Below are positions 15,322-23,273 of a stretch of DNA of 42,382 nucleotides, piece after piece; the stretch's first letter is position 1, and each line of letters begins with the position of its first letter. Source of the stretch: Brevundimonas nasdae (GTDB taxonomy: Bacteria; Pseudomonadota; Alphaproteobacteria; Caulobacterales; Caulobacteraceae); the NCBI RefSeq assembly GCF_016654005.1, contig NZ_JAEPWN010000017.1:1-42382 (forward strand), given 5' to 3'. Position numbers and translations under genes: made by a program. A model generated the notes under the pieces. The model worked only from the letters and a program-made list of their open reading frames with translations, had not been told where the DNA came from and did no database searches.

Positions 15322-16245
15322 ATGCAGGTCACCTCGCTGCACTATTTTTATCAGGCCGCCAGCCTGGGCTCGATGCGCCTGGCCAGCGACAAGATCGGCG
15401 TCGCCGTCTCTTCCATCAGCCGTCAGATCGCCCAGCTTGAGCGGGAAATGGGGGTCGCCCTGATCGAGCGCGGACGCCGCACGATACGCCTGACCGAGGC
15501 CGGGCGGCTGACCTACGAATATTATCAGGGGTGCATGTCGAACGAGGAGGCGTTCAAGAATCGCCTGCACGATTATCGTCAGCTGAAGGCGGGCAAGATC
15601 GATATCTCGATCGGCGAGGGCTTCCTGGGCGGCTTCCTGCTGGAGACCATCGAGGGCTTCCAGAGCCAGCACCCCGGCGTGTCCGTCACCATTTCCGTGT
15701 TGTCGACGGCGGACATCGTCAAACGGGTGCTGGACGACAGCGCCCATTGCGGCCTGATCTTCAATGACTGCAACGAGCCCAAGATCCGCGTGCGCGCCAC
15801 GGCGGCCCAGCCGCTGATGGTGCTGTGCGCGCCGCATCATCCGGCCGCCCAGATGGACGCCCTGTCGCTTCAGGACCTGAGCCAGTTCGACCTGTGTCTG
15901 CCCGACGCCGCCTTGCGGATTCGCCAACTGCTGCGCGATGCGGAACGCCGCGAAGAAATCTGGCTGGAGCCGAAACTGACCACCACGTCGATCTATGTGA
16001 TGCGTGAGGCCGCAAAGGCCGGGCGGATGGTGACGGTCCTGCCCAAGATCGCGGCGACGACGGAGCTGGCCGAAGGGTCGCTGGTGGCGCGGCCCATCCA
16101 CGAGGCCAGCCTGGAATACACCACCGTCAGCCTGATTCACCGTCTGGGCCGCCAGCTGGACGGCGCGCCCGCCCGCCTGTTGTCCACGCTCGAAGCCAAG
16201 CTGAAGGCCTGGAGCGCAAACGAAGGCGAGCGGGCGGCGGAATAG
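15322..16245 (+). CDS. LysR-family transcriptional regulator
   Basis: A 307-residue LysR-type regulator. The N-terminal winged helix-turn-helix reads MQVTSLHYFYQAASLGSMRLASDKIGVAVSSIS and onward, followed by the linker helix (QIAQLEREMGVALIERG) and a periplasmic-binding-like effector domain from about residue 90. The start is the ATG at 15322 with GGGAG upstream; the frame is open 21 codons further up, but that would place the operator inside the gene. It is divergent from the DapA-dehydrogenase operon and convergent with the symporter gene (16 bases between the stops). The palindrome shared with two other promoters suggests that it controls all three units. The effector is probably the pathway substrate or its first imine or keto product. 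Confidence 0.92.
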   Translation: MQVTSLHYFYQAASLGSMRLASDKIGVAVSSISRQIAQLEREMGVALIERGRRTIRLTEAGRLTYEYYQGCMSNEEAFKNRLHDYRQLKAGKIDISIGEGFLGGFLLETIEGFQSQHPGVSVTISVLSTADIVKRVLDDSAHCGLIFNDCNEPKIRVRATAAQPLMVLCAPHHPAAQMDALSLQDLSQFDLCLPDAALRIRQLLRDAERREEIWLEPKLTTTSIYVMREAAKAGRMVTVLPKIAATTELAEGSLVARPIHEASLEYTTVSLIHRLGRQLDGAPARLLSTLEAKLKAWSANEGERAAE

Positions 16246-16261
16246 TCCCGGACGGGTGCCC

Positions 16262-17725
16262 CTAGCCCGCGACGGGCTGGGGCTGGGCCGTCTTTTCGCG
16301 CGCGCTGGTGATCAGGATGACCAGGACCGCCACGATGGCGTTGACACCCATGGCGACCAACCCCTTCTCCCATTCCGGGAACAGGGCGCCGAACAGGGTC
16401 TGGGCGGCGGGCGCAAGCAGCACCACATAGCCTGCCGCCATGCCAGCGGCGACGCCGATGGCGTTGGCGCGCGGCCACAGGAAGGCCAGGAACACGCCCG
16501 GCGCCAGCATGCCGATGGCGGCGTAGGCGGACAGGCCGATCTCGACCAGGGACGCGGTCGCCCCCACCGTCAGCCAGACGGCGACGCCTGCAAACACCAC
16601 CATGGACAGGCGTGAAGCCCGAAGCGCGGCCTGATCGCTGAGACCCGGACGCAGGGGCGTCAGCACGTTGCGACTGAAGATCGAACCCGCCGTCAGCAGC
16701 AGGACCGATCCCGGCACCAGGGCCAGCAGACAGGCGGTTCCCGCCAGAAGGCCGATCATCCACGAGGGATAGGAATCAGAGACGAACTGCAGCAGGGCCG
16801 CATTCACATCGCCGCCAGGAGGCTGGGTCCCCGCCAGCAGGGCCGCAAAGCCCAGCAGGATGATGAAGAAGAAGGACAGCGAGTACAGCGGCTGCCAGAC
16901 GGCGTTGCGCCGGATCGCCTTACGGCTGCCCGCCGCATAGCAGAGCTGGAACATGTGCGGGAAAATCCACGTGCCCAGGGCCACGTTCAGGGCCGAGGTC
17001 ATCAACCAGGTCACCGTCAGGCCCGCCTCGGGAACCAGGCCGGGGAAGACGCCGATGCCCGGATGCTGATCCTGCACCTTGTCAAAGACGTCCAGGATCG
17101 AGGTCGCCCCGACCTTGTGCGCCACCGTGGCGCTGAGAGCGACCACCAGCACCACCATCAACACATCCTTGACGCCCGCCGCAAAAGCCGCCGAACGCAG
17201 GCCCGCCACATAGACGAAGCCCAGCATGATGACCGCTGCCAGAATGGCCGAGGCCAGAACCGACACTTCCGCGCCCAAAGTCAGACGCAGGATCATGCTC
17301 AGGGCCGTGATCTGGATCTGCACATAGACGATGATGGCGATGATGCCCGCCAGACCCACCACGCAGCCCAGCCAGGTCGCCTTGTAACGGGCGGCGAAGA
17401 AGTCGGCCTGAGTAATGAAGCCCCCCTCGCGGCCCGCCTGCCAGATGCGCGGCATCAGCCAATAGCCCAGCGTGGCGGCCAACGACACGGAGGTGAAGGC
17501 CAGATAGGCCGGGGCGCCATAGGCCCAGGCGAAGCCGGAAATCCCCAGCACGGCGAAGGTGGTGTAGATTTCGCCCGCGTTCAGGAACCAGAAGATCAGG
17601 GTGCCGAACCGCCGCCCGCCCACGGCCCATTCGGACACGCTCTTGGCCCGGCTTTTCTGATGGCCGTACAGCATCGCGCCCAGCATGGTCGCGACGACGA
17701 TTGAAATCGTCAGGAACAGGATCAC
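16262..17725 (-). CDS. Sodium:solute symporter (SSS family)
   Basis: A 487-residue integral inner-membrane transporter of the SSS family, with about 13 hydrophobic helices spread along the protein from MILFLTISIVVATMLGAML to a last helix ending near the C-terminus. Members bring in sugars, proline, pantothenate or other organic solutes with Na+. The start is a GTG (17723-17725) overlapping the DUF3311 stop as GTGA. The small DUF3311 protein directly upstream is a frequent companion of SSS transporters. It would import the product released outside the cytoplasm by the amidohydrolase and DUF885 enzymes. A proline-like or amino-acid-like solute fits the context but cannot be read from the sequence. 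Confidence 0.9.
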   Translation of the reverse strand: MILFLTISIVVATMLGAMLYGHQKSRAKSVSEWAVGGRRFGTLIFWFLNAGEIYTTFAVLGISGFAWAYGAPAYLAFTSVSLAATLGYWLMPRIWQAGREGGFITQADFFAARYKATWLGCVVGLAGIIAIIVYVQIQITALSMILRLTLGAEVSVLASAILAAVIMLGFVYVAGLRSAAFAAGVKDVLMVVLVVALSATVAHKVGATSILDVFDKVQDQHPGIGVFPGLVPEAGLTVTWLMTSALNVALGTWIFPHMFQLCYAAGSRKAIRRNAVWQPLYSLSFFFIILLGFAALLAGTQPPGGDVNAALLQFVSDSYPSWMIGLLAGTACLLALVPGSVLLLTAGSIFSRNVLTPLRPGLSDQAALRASRLSMVVFAGVAVWLTVGATASLVEIGLSAYAAIGMLAPGVFLAFLWPRANAIGVAAGMAAGYVVLLAPAAQTLFGALFPEWEKGLVAMGVNAIVAVLVILITSAREKTAQPQPVAG

Positions 17726-18003
17726 GAGGACGCCTCCGCATCGGCGGCGCGACCCGCGCTGTCTTCATCCAGGCCTAGCGCCCGCTCCATGCGCTCATCC
17801 AGCCTGAAGACCAGGGCGATCAGGGCGCTGGCGATCAGGATGCCCGTCATCTGCCAGACCAGCGGCAACGGCAGGGAGAAGACCCGCACCGAGGCCGAGT
17901 TGACGAACGGCGCGCAGCCGATCTGCCAGATGAAGGGAATGAGCAACAGCCAGCGATGGCCATAGAGTTTCCAGGACGCCGTGCGCGGCGATAAAGCGGT
18001 CAT
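17722..18003 (-). CDS. DUF3311 small membrane protein, symporter partner
   Basis: A 93-residue protein with two membrane helices, around LYGHRWLLLIPFIWQIGCAPFV and LPLPLVWQMTGILIASALIALVFRL, and a short acidic C-terminal tail. The W-LLL-PF-WQ and P-WQM features are typical of DUF3311, a family found next to SSS symporters and thought to be an accessory subunit. It overlaps the symporter gene by four bases and follows the amidohydrolase gene by 23 bases. The ribosome site before the ATG at 18001-18003 is weak, which may mean translation coupled to the upstream gene. Confidence 0.85.
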   Translation of the reverse strand: MTALSPRTASWKLYGHRWLLLIPFIWQIGCAPFVNSASVRVFSLPLPLVWQMTGILIASALIALVFRLDERMERALGLDEDSAGRAADAEASS

Positions 18004-18026
18004 AAGCTTACTCGGATCGCGGTCGG

Positions 18027-19325
18027 CTAGTGCGCGGCGGCGGGCGCGTCGTGGCGAACCACGTCCCCGCCCTTCATGACGAAGTCGATCGTGCGCAGGG
18101 CGCTGATGTCCTTGGTCGGGTCGGCGCGCACGGCGACGATATCCGCATATTTGCCGACGGTGATGCTGCCGATGTCGGCGTCACGACGCATCATGCGCGC
18201 GGGCTGGATGGTCGCGGCCTGAAGCGCCTGCACGGGCGTCATGCCGGCGTCGACATACAGTTCGGCCTCGCGCACCGTCGCCGTCGTGCCCTCGTTGTCT
18301 TCGAACGGGAACTGGTCGGTGCCCAGAGCGATCGGCACGCCCATGCGGATGGCGGACTGCAGCACGGCCCAGTGGTCGCGGCCGACGCTGTCGACGCGCG
18401 CCAGGTACCAGTCAGGCGAACCGATGCGGCGATAGAAGTCCTTGGCCCCCGGCTGGCTGACCACGATGGTCGGCACCAGCCAGGCTTTCTGCTGCACCAT
18501 GCGGCGCAGCACCGGCTCGGTCAGGTGATAGCCGTGTTCGAAACAGTCGATGCCGTATTCCAGCGCCTGCATGGCGGCCTCGGGCGAGCCGTTGTGGGCC
18601 GTGACGCGCACGCCGTTGCGGTGCGCCACTTCGATCAGGGTCGACAGTTCGTCATTGGTCATGGGGGCGGCGGCGATGTCGCCGTGCACGTCCGAAATGC
18701 CGCCGGAGATGGCGATCTTGATCCAGCTGGCGCCCTGTTTGATCTGTTCGCGCGCCGCGCGGGCGAAGGCGTAGGGACCATCCACCTCCAGGAAGCCGTG
18801 GCCCCCGGTCGGCACGATCAGCTCGCCCGCCGTTTCGATCCGCGGACCGACAGCCTCGCCACGCTCGATGGCGCGGCGCAGGGCGAAATCATTGCCGTGG
18901 CTTTCGGCGACCAGACGCACAGTGGTCACGCCTGCATGCAGAGACCGCCGGGCGTTGGCCGCCATCCGCAGCGCCTGCTGGGCGTCGGTTTCATTCTGCA
19001 ATTCCGCGCCCGCCGCGCCCGGCAGCTTGAGCCCGAAATGGACGTGCATGTTCATCAGGCCGGGGATCAGCCAGCGGCCGTCCATCGGCACCACCTCGGC
19101 GTCCTGGGGCACCACGACCGAGGCGCGTGGGCCGATCTGCACGATCCGTTCGCCCTCGATCAGGACCACGGCGTCATTAAGCGTGGTTCCGTTTTCAACA
19201 GACACCACCGAACCGCCGACCAGCGCCACGCGCTTGTCCGCAGGCGCGGCGACAGCGGTCGATGCGGCGAAAGCCACCATCAAGGCGCAGCCTCGCAACC
19301 AGCGATTTAGGATCGATTTGCTCAT
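18027..19325 (-). CDS. Exported metal-dependent amidohydrolase (Xaa-Pro dipeptidase/imidazolonepropionase-like)
   Basis: A 432-residue amidohydrolase-superfamily enzyme with a cleavable signal peptide (CALMVAFAASTAVAAPADK). The metal-site features are MNMHVHFG (HxH), a Lys in GASWIKIAISGG, His in TAHNGS and CFEHGYHL, and Asp in ALGTDQFP. Proteins of this shape include periplasmic prolidases and other dipeptidases that release amino acids from Xaa-Pro or N-acyl amino acids. The ATG at 19323-19325 follows a strong GGAGGGGAA site. It leads the operon amidohydrolase-DUF3311-symporter, and operator 3 lies about 95 bases upstream. Cleavage in the periplasm followed by uptake through the symporter is the natural reading. 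Other cyclic amide substrates are possible. Confidence 0.85.
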   Translation of the reverse strand: MSKSILNRWLRGCALMVAFAASTAVAAPADKRVALVGGSVVSVENGTTLNDAVVLIEGERIVQIGPRASVVVPQDAEVVPMDGRWLIPGLMNMHVHFGLKLPGAAGAELQNETDAQQALRMAANARRSLHAGVTTVRLVAESHGNDFALRRAIERGEAVGPRIETAGELIVPTGGHGFLEVDGPYAFARAAREQIKQGASWIKIAISGGISDVHGDIAAAPMTNDELSTLIEVAHRNGVRVTAHNGSPEAAMQALEYGIDCFEHGYHLTEPVLRRMVQQKAWLVPTIVVSQPGAKDFYRRIGSPDWYLARVDSVGRDHWAVLQSAIRMGVPIALGTDQFPFEDNEGTTATVREAELYVDAGMTPVQALQAATIQPARMMRRDADIGSITVGKYADIVAVRADPTKDISALRTIDFVMKGGDVVRHDAPAAAH

Positions 19326-19418
19326 TTTCCCCTCCGAAAACAGACCGGCTTTACGCGCCCCGCAGGATCACTTTAAAAGTCCGTTCGGAAGTAACAATGC
19401 AACAACAAGCCTCATGAA

Positions 19419-19435
19419 GTTGCGTTTTTCGCAAC
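19419..19435. promoter_or_regulatory. Palindromic operator 3 (GTTGCG-N5-CGCAAC) before the amidohydrolase operon
   Basis: A perfect 6+6 inverted repeat with spacer ttttt, 93 bases upstream of the amidohydrolase start codon. A further partial site (AATGCAAC, about 19396-19403) sits between it and the gene. This is the third copy of the motif found at the LysR promoter. Confidence 0.75.
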
Positions 19436-19482
19436 ATACGGGGCGCGGCTTTCCGGCGCACCCGATCAGGCCGCAACCTGCG

Positions 19483-20115
19483 TCAGCGCGCCTGTTCGCA
19501 GAAATCCGCCCAGGCCGGACGATCGCGCCGCACCATGTCGGGTCGGCGCGCATACCAGCCCGCACCATGCATCCGCGCCATCAGGCCCATGGCCGCCGCA
19601 TCGACATGCAGACGCTCGCCATCGACGAAACGGTCGTCGATGTGAAAAACCGTCACCTCGCCCAGCACCACGGTCGAGGCGTCGCTGACATCGATCCGGT
19701 GCTTCAGGCGGCATTCCATGCTGACCGGCGCCGAGACGATGCGCGGCGGCGCCACATCGATCGACGCCACCGTCTCTATGGCCCCGGCGTGCAGTTCGTC
19801 GATGCCCGGCGGCGCGTCGATGCAGGTGAAGTTCATCGCATCCAGATCGGCCTCGGCCACCAGGTTCACGACGAACTCGCCCGTCTCCAGAATATTGGCG
19901 CAGGTGTCCTTATAGGCGCCGTCAGGACGCCGCATCAGGCCCAGGGCCACCAAAGGCGGTTCCGCCGACATCATGTTGAAGAAGCTGTAGGGCGCCGCAT
20001 TCCTGATCCCCGCCTTCGACAGGCTGGTCACCCAGGCGATGGGCCGGGGCGTGATCGAGGCGCTCATCAGCTTGTAGCGGTCGGCGGCGGCCAGACGGCT
20101 GAAATCGAACTGCAT
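19483..20115 (-). CDS. Flavin reductase-like FMN-binding protein
   Basis: A 210-residue protein of the flavin reductase-like split-barrel family, with the FMN-site segments SASITPRPIAWVTSLSKAG and APYSFFNMMSAEPPLVALG. Such proteins reduce FMN or FAD for a partner monooxygenase or act as flavoprotein oxidoreductases themselves. It overlaps the nitrilase stop by one base (TGATG), so the two are co-transcribed. No two-component monooxygenase subunit occurs in the window. It may therefore serve an oxygenase encoded elsewhere, or act alone on a pathway intermediate. IAA-degradation clusters contain a flavin reductase (IacG), which is a loose precedent only. Confidence 0.82.
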   Translation of the reverse strand: MQFDFSRLAAADRYKLMSASITPRPIAWVTSLSKAGIRNAAPYSFFNMMSAEPPLVALGLMRRPDGAYKDTCANILETGEFVVNLVAEADLDAMNFTCIDAPPGIDELHAGAIETVASIDVAPPRIVSAPVSMECRLKHRIDVSDASTVVLGEVTVFHIDDRFVDGERLHVDAAAMGLMARMHGAGWYARRPDMVRRDRPAWADFCEQAR

Positions 20116-21056
20116 CAGCCCTTGCCGCCCTTCCAGGCGACCGGCGTCTGGGGCGCGGCGTTGACGCTGAGTTGGAACACATCCGGCCGCGAATAATGGC
20201 CCGCCACGTCGAAATCGTACTTGCCGCGCGTCACAGCCGACAGGTCGATGTCGGCGTAGAGGATCGTCTCGCCCGAATAGTCAGGTCCGGCCAGAACCTC
20301 GCCCAACGGCGCGACGATCATGCTGCCGCCGCGCATCAGGACCGTATCAGGATCGTCGCCCAGCGCGCAGTCATAATCGGCGGCGTAGGCGCCCCGACGG
20401 ATATGCTGACAGGCAGACAGAACAAAGCACCGCCCCTCCAGCGCGACATGCTGCATCGTCGCGGCCCAGCCGTCGCGGTCGTCCGCCGTCGGCGCGCAAT
20501 AGATGCCGATCCCCTGGTCGTACATCGCCATGCGCAGCATCGGCATATAGTTCTCCCAGCAGATCACCGCGCCGATCCGTCCCAGGCTGGTCTCGATCAC
20601 CGGCAGGGTCGAACCATCGCCGAAGCCCCAGATCAGACGCTCGGCCCCTGTAGGCATCAGCTTGCGGTGTTTGGCGATCAGGCCCCGCGCGCCGTCGAAG
20701 AACAGGGCGGTGCAGTAAAGCGTGCCGCCGTCGCGCTCGATCACCCCCATGACCACAAAGGCCTCGGTTTCGGCGACCGCCTCGACCACCGCCGCGACCT
20801 CGGGCCCGTCCAGATCGACCGCCCCCTGATAATAGCGCTGATAGTCGGCGCGCCCTTCCGGCTTGCGCATTCCCACCGGCGTGCCGAACGACGCCCCCTT
20901 GGGATAGCCGCCCAGGAAGGCCTCAGGAAAAACGATCAGCCGCGCGCCCGCAGCGGCCGCTTCACGGATCAGGCCCGCCGCCTTGTCCGCAGAGGCCTGG
21001 GGATCATGTGGCGAAGACGCGGCCTGGACGACGGCGGCCTTGTAGGACGGGCTCAT
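20115..21056 (-). CDS. Nitrilase
   Basis: A 313-residue nitrilase-superfamily enzyme with the full catalytic set: Glu45 (FPEAFLGGYPKG), Lys132 (HRKLMPTGAERLIWG) and Cys166 (ICWENYMPM). The CWENYMP form of the Cys motif and the length match true nitrilases (nitrile to carboxylic acid plus ammonia) rather than amidases or carbamoylases. It is cytoplasmic, with no signal peptide. It is divergent from the ring-cleavage dioxygenase gene and first of a two-gene unit with the flavin reductase. Beside an indole or aminobenzoate-type pathway, an arylacetonitrile such as indole-3-acetonitrile or a mandelonitrile is a reasonable guess for substrate. Cyanide and aliphatic nitriles cannot be excluded. Confidence 0.9.
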   Translation of the reverse strand: MSPSYKAAVVQAASSPHDPQASADKAAGLIREAAAAGARLIVFPEAFLGGYPKGASFGTPVGMRKPEGRADYQRYYQGAVDLDGPEVAAVVEAVAETEAFVVMGVIERDGGTLYCTALFFDGARGLIAKHRKLMPTGAERLIWGFGDGSTLPVIETSLGRIGAVICWENYMPMLRMAMYDQGIGIYCAPTADDRDGWAATMQHVALEGRCFVLSACQHIRRGAYAADYDCALGDDPDTVLMRGGSMIVAPLGEVLAGPDYSGETILYADIDLSAVTRGKYDFDVAGHYSRPDVFQLSVNAAPQTPVAWKGGKG

Positions 21057-21121
21057 GCGGGTCTCTCCGATACCTCGACTGACGTTCTGCAGATTAGTTG
21101 CATTTGACAGTAAATGGAAGA

Positions 21122-21139
21122 TATTTTAGACCTATAATA
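21122..21139. promoter_or_regulatory. Operator-like site A and -10 box of the dioxygenase promoter
   Basis: The sequence TATTTTAGACCTATAATA matches 15 of 18 bases with the minus-strand site at 26498-26515 in front of the hydroxylase operon. A perfect -10 hexamer, TATAAT, lies inside it (21133-21138), 23 bases before the dioxygenase start codon. A TTGACA at 21104-21109 is 23 bases from that -10, too far for a standard promoter. A regulator binding here would block or remodel RNA polymerase; a MarR protein of this cluster is the obvious candidate. Confidence 0.65.
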
Positions 21140-21161
21140 TATTGACCGAAGGGAGGCGTCC

Positions 21162-22292
21162 ATGTCCGCTGGCGGATATGATCAGTACCGGGAGGACGTC
21201 ATCGGCCGCGCCAATGTCGCCGACACCCCCGCGCTCGTCGATTATTACAGACAGCTTTCCAGACTGGGCGTCGGCGCCCTGTGGACCGTCGCCAACAAGA
21301 TCGAGCCGTGGGAGCCGGTTTCGACGTCAAAGCCGATGCTGTGGCGCTATGACGATCTGCGCGACCATGTGCTGAAGGCGCTGGAGCTGGTGACGCCGGA
21401 ACAGGCCGGACGCCGCGTCATCTATCTGGAGAACGAAGGTCGCGCGGACGTGGTCGCCGCCGTCGGTTGGCTCTATTCCGGCCTGCAGGTGATGAAGCCC
21501 GGCGAATGCGCGTCCAGCCACCGTCACAGCGCCTCTGCCCTGCGCTTCATCATGGAGGGCAGCGGCGCCTTCACAAATGTCGACGGGCACAAGATGACCC
21601 TGGGCGCCAACGACTTCGTCCTGACGCCAAACGGCACGTGGCACGAACACGGCGTCGATGAATCGGGCACCATCTGCATCTGGCAGGACGGCCTGGATAT
21701 CCCGCTGATGAATGCGCTTGAGGCCAACTTCTATGAGGTCCACCCGGACCTGAACCAGGCCATCGCCTACCCTATCGACGACAGCACGGCGACCTGGGCG
21801 GGGGCTGGCCTGCGCCCGGCCGGACACAGTTGGACGCGTCGCTATTCGCCCCTGCTGAAATACGAATGGGCGCCGACCTATGAGGCGCTGGAGAAGTTCG
21901 CGCGCGTCACGGACGGCTCGCCCTACGACGGCGTCCACATGGAATATGTGAACCCCCACACCGGCGGCTCGGTCATGCAGACCATAGGCGCGGCGATGCA
22001 GATGCTTCGTCCCGGCGAGCACACCCGCGCCCACCGCCATACCGGCAGCATCGTCTATCAGTGCGCCAAGGGCGCCGGATATTCGATCATCAACGGCCGC
22101 CGCTTCGACTGGAAGGAACGCGACATCTTCGTGGTTCCGTCCTGGGCCTATCACGAGCACGCCAACGCCTCGGACCGCGAAGACGCCTGCCTGTTCTCGT
22201 TCAACGACCTGCCGTCCATCCGCGCCCTGGGCCTCTATCGCGAGGAAGCCCTGAGCGAGAACGACGGCCGTCAACCCATTCTCTCTCGCTAG
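21162..22292 (+). CDS. Gentisate 1,2-dioxygenase-family cupin ring-cleavage enzyme
   Basis: A 376-residue bicupin of the gentisate 1,2-dioxygenase family, which uses Fe(II) and O2 to open rings carrying para-placed hydroxyl groups next to a carboxylate. The N-terminal cupin has the iron ligands His120 and His122 (SSHRHSASALRF) and His161 or His163 (GTWHEHG). The C-terminal cupin keeps His residues too (HTRAHRHTGS, about 287-293). The family also includes salicylate, 1-hydroxy-2-naphthoate and 5-aminosalicylate dioxygenases, so gentisate itself is not certain; 5-hydroxyanthranilate is an alternative given the context. A GGGAGG ribosome site precedes the ATG at 21162. It is followed after 12 bases by the FAH-family hydrolase, the expected next enzyme. 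Confidence 0.88.
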   Translation: MSAGGYDQYREDVIGRANVADTPALVDYYRQLSRLGVGALWTVANKIEPWEPVSTSKPMLWRYDDLRDHVLKALELVTPEQAGRRVIYLENEGRADVVAAVGWLYSGLQVMKPGECASSHRHSASALRFIMEGSGAFTNVDGHKMTLGANDFVLTPNGTWHEHGVDESGTICIWQDGLDIPLMNALEANFYEVHPDLNQAIAYPIDDSTATWAGAGLRPAGHSWTRRYSPLLKYEWAPTYEALEKFARVTDGSPYDGVHMEYVNPHTGGSVMQTIGAAMQMLRPGEHTRAHRHTGSIVYQCAKGAGYSIINGRRFDWKERDIFVVPSWAYHEHANASDREDACLFSFNDLPSIRALGLYREEALSENDGRQPILSR

Positions 22293-22304
22293 AAAGACCA
22301 GACC

Positions 22305-23216
22305 ATGCGCCTTGTAACCTACCGCGCGTCCATAGAGGCGGAAGCCCGGCTGGGAGCCATCAGCGGCTCTCTGGTGGTGGACCTGCAACGACTGGGCGCG
22401 GCGACCAACACGCCGCTGCCGTCCACCATGCTGGAGTTCATCGACCTGGGCCCCAATGCCGTAACCATCGCCAGCGATCTGATCGCTGTGGTCAACGGCC
22501 TGTTCCCGGTCGGGGTCGCGACGCCGCTCGCCAATGTGAAGCTGCTGGCCCCCATCCCGCGCCCGCGCAAGAACATCTTCGGCATCGGCCTGAACTACAC
22601 CGAACATGTCGCCGAATCCGCCCGGTCGCTGGACACCTCTGCGGACCTGCCGCGCCAACCGGTGATCTTCTCCAAGCCTCCGACCACGGTCGTCGGCCCC
22701 GGCGATCCCATCGTCCACAACGCCAAGATCACCCAGCAGCTTGATTGGGAAGTCGAACTGGCAGCCGTCATCGGCGTCGCCGCCAAGGGCGTGGCGCGTG
22801 AGGACGCCCTGGCCCACGTCTTCGGCTATACGGTCCTGATCGACATGAGCGCCCGCGACTGCCGCCGCGCCGGTCAGTGGATCTATTCCAAGGGCCAGGA
22901 CACCTTCGCCCCCATGGGCCCGTGCATCGTCACCGCCGACGAGATCCCGGACCCGCAGACCCTGGACCTGAGCCTGTCGGTCAACGGCGTGCAGAAACAG
23001 TCCAGCAACACCGCCTATATGCTGTTCAAGGTCGATGAGCTGATCGCCGACATCAGCCAGGGCATCACCCTGGAGCCGGGCGACATCATCGCCACGGGCA
23101 CGCCCGCAGGCGTCGGCGCCGGTCTTGATCCGCAGGAATGGCTGTGGCCCGGCGACACCATCGAAGCCGAGGTGCAGGGCATCGGCCGACTGCGTCACGC
23201 CGTCATCGCCGCCTGA
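22305..23216 (+). CDS. Fumarylacetoacetate hydrolase-family protein (probable fumaryl- or maleylpyruvate hydrolase)
   Basis: A 303-residue FAH-family protein. The family core starts at NIFGIGLNYTEHVAES (about residue 90). Metal-binding acidic residues sit in DWEVELAAVIG (Glu149, Glu151), with an Asp in LIDMSARD. A second conserved block reads LEPGDIIATGTPAGVGAG. It would hydrolyse the ring-cleavage product made by the upstream cupin, giving pyruvate plus fumarate or maleate. No maleylpyruvate isomerase gene is present, so either this enzyme acts directly on the cis product or the isomerase lies elsewhere. It shares a transcript with the dioxygenase and is closed by the terminator at 23223-23248. 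Confidence 0.88.
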   Translation: MRLVTYRASIEAEARLGAISGSLVVDLQRLGAATNTPLPSTMLEFIDLGPNAVTIASDLIAVVNGLFPVGVATPLANVKLLAPIPRPRKNIFGIGLNYTEHVAESARSLDTSADLPRQPVIFSKPPTTVVGPGDPIVHNAKITQQLDWEVELAAVIGVAAKGVAREDALAHVFGYTVLIDMSARDCRRAGQWIYSKGQDTFAPMGPCIVTADEIPDPQTLDLSLSVNGVQKQSSNTAYMLFKVDELIADISQGITLEPGDIIATGTPAGVGAGLDPQEWLWPGDTIEAEVQGIGRLRHAVIAA

Positions 23217-23222
23217 CGAAAA

Positions 23223-23248
23223 AAGGGGAGGACATCCGTCCTCCCCTT
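23223..23248. terminator. Bidirectional intrinsic terminator
   Basis: A perfect 11-bp stem (AAGGGGAGGAC at 23223-23233 with its complement at 23238-23248, loop ATCC) lies between two convergent operons. A run of A precedes it (23219-23224) and T-rich sequence follows (TTCTACTTTT), so it can stop transcription from both sides. Confidence 0.88.
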
Positions 23249-23273
23249 CTACTTTTGCATAGTCGCTCGACCT

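Noticed and set aside
21104..21138. TTGACA plus TATAAT as a sigma-70 promoter of the dioxygenase operon
   Set aside because: The spacing is 23 bases, too long for a standard promoter; only the -10 was kept.
21327..23198. A 623-codon minus-strand open frame antisense to the dioxygenase and FAH genes
   Set aside because: It spans two genuine genes and their gap, with low-complexity composition and no recognisable domain.
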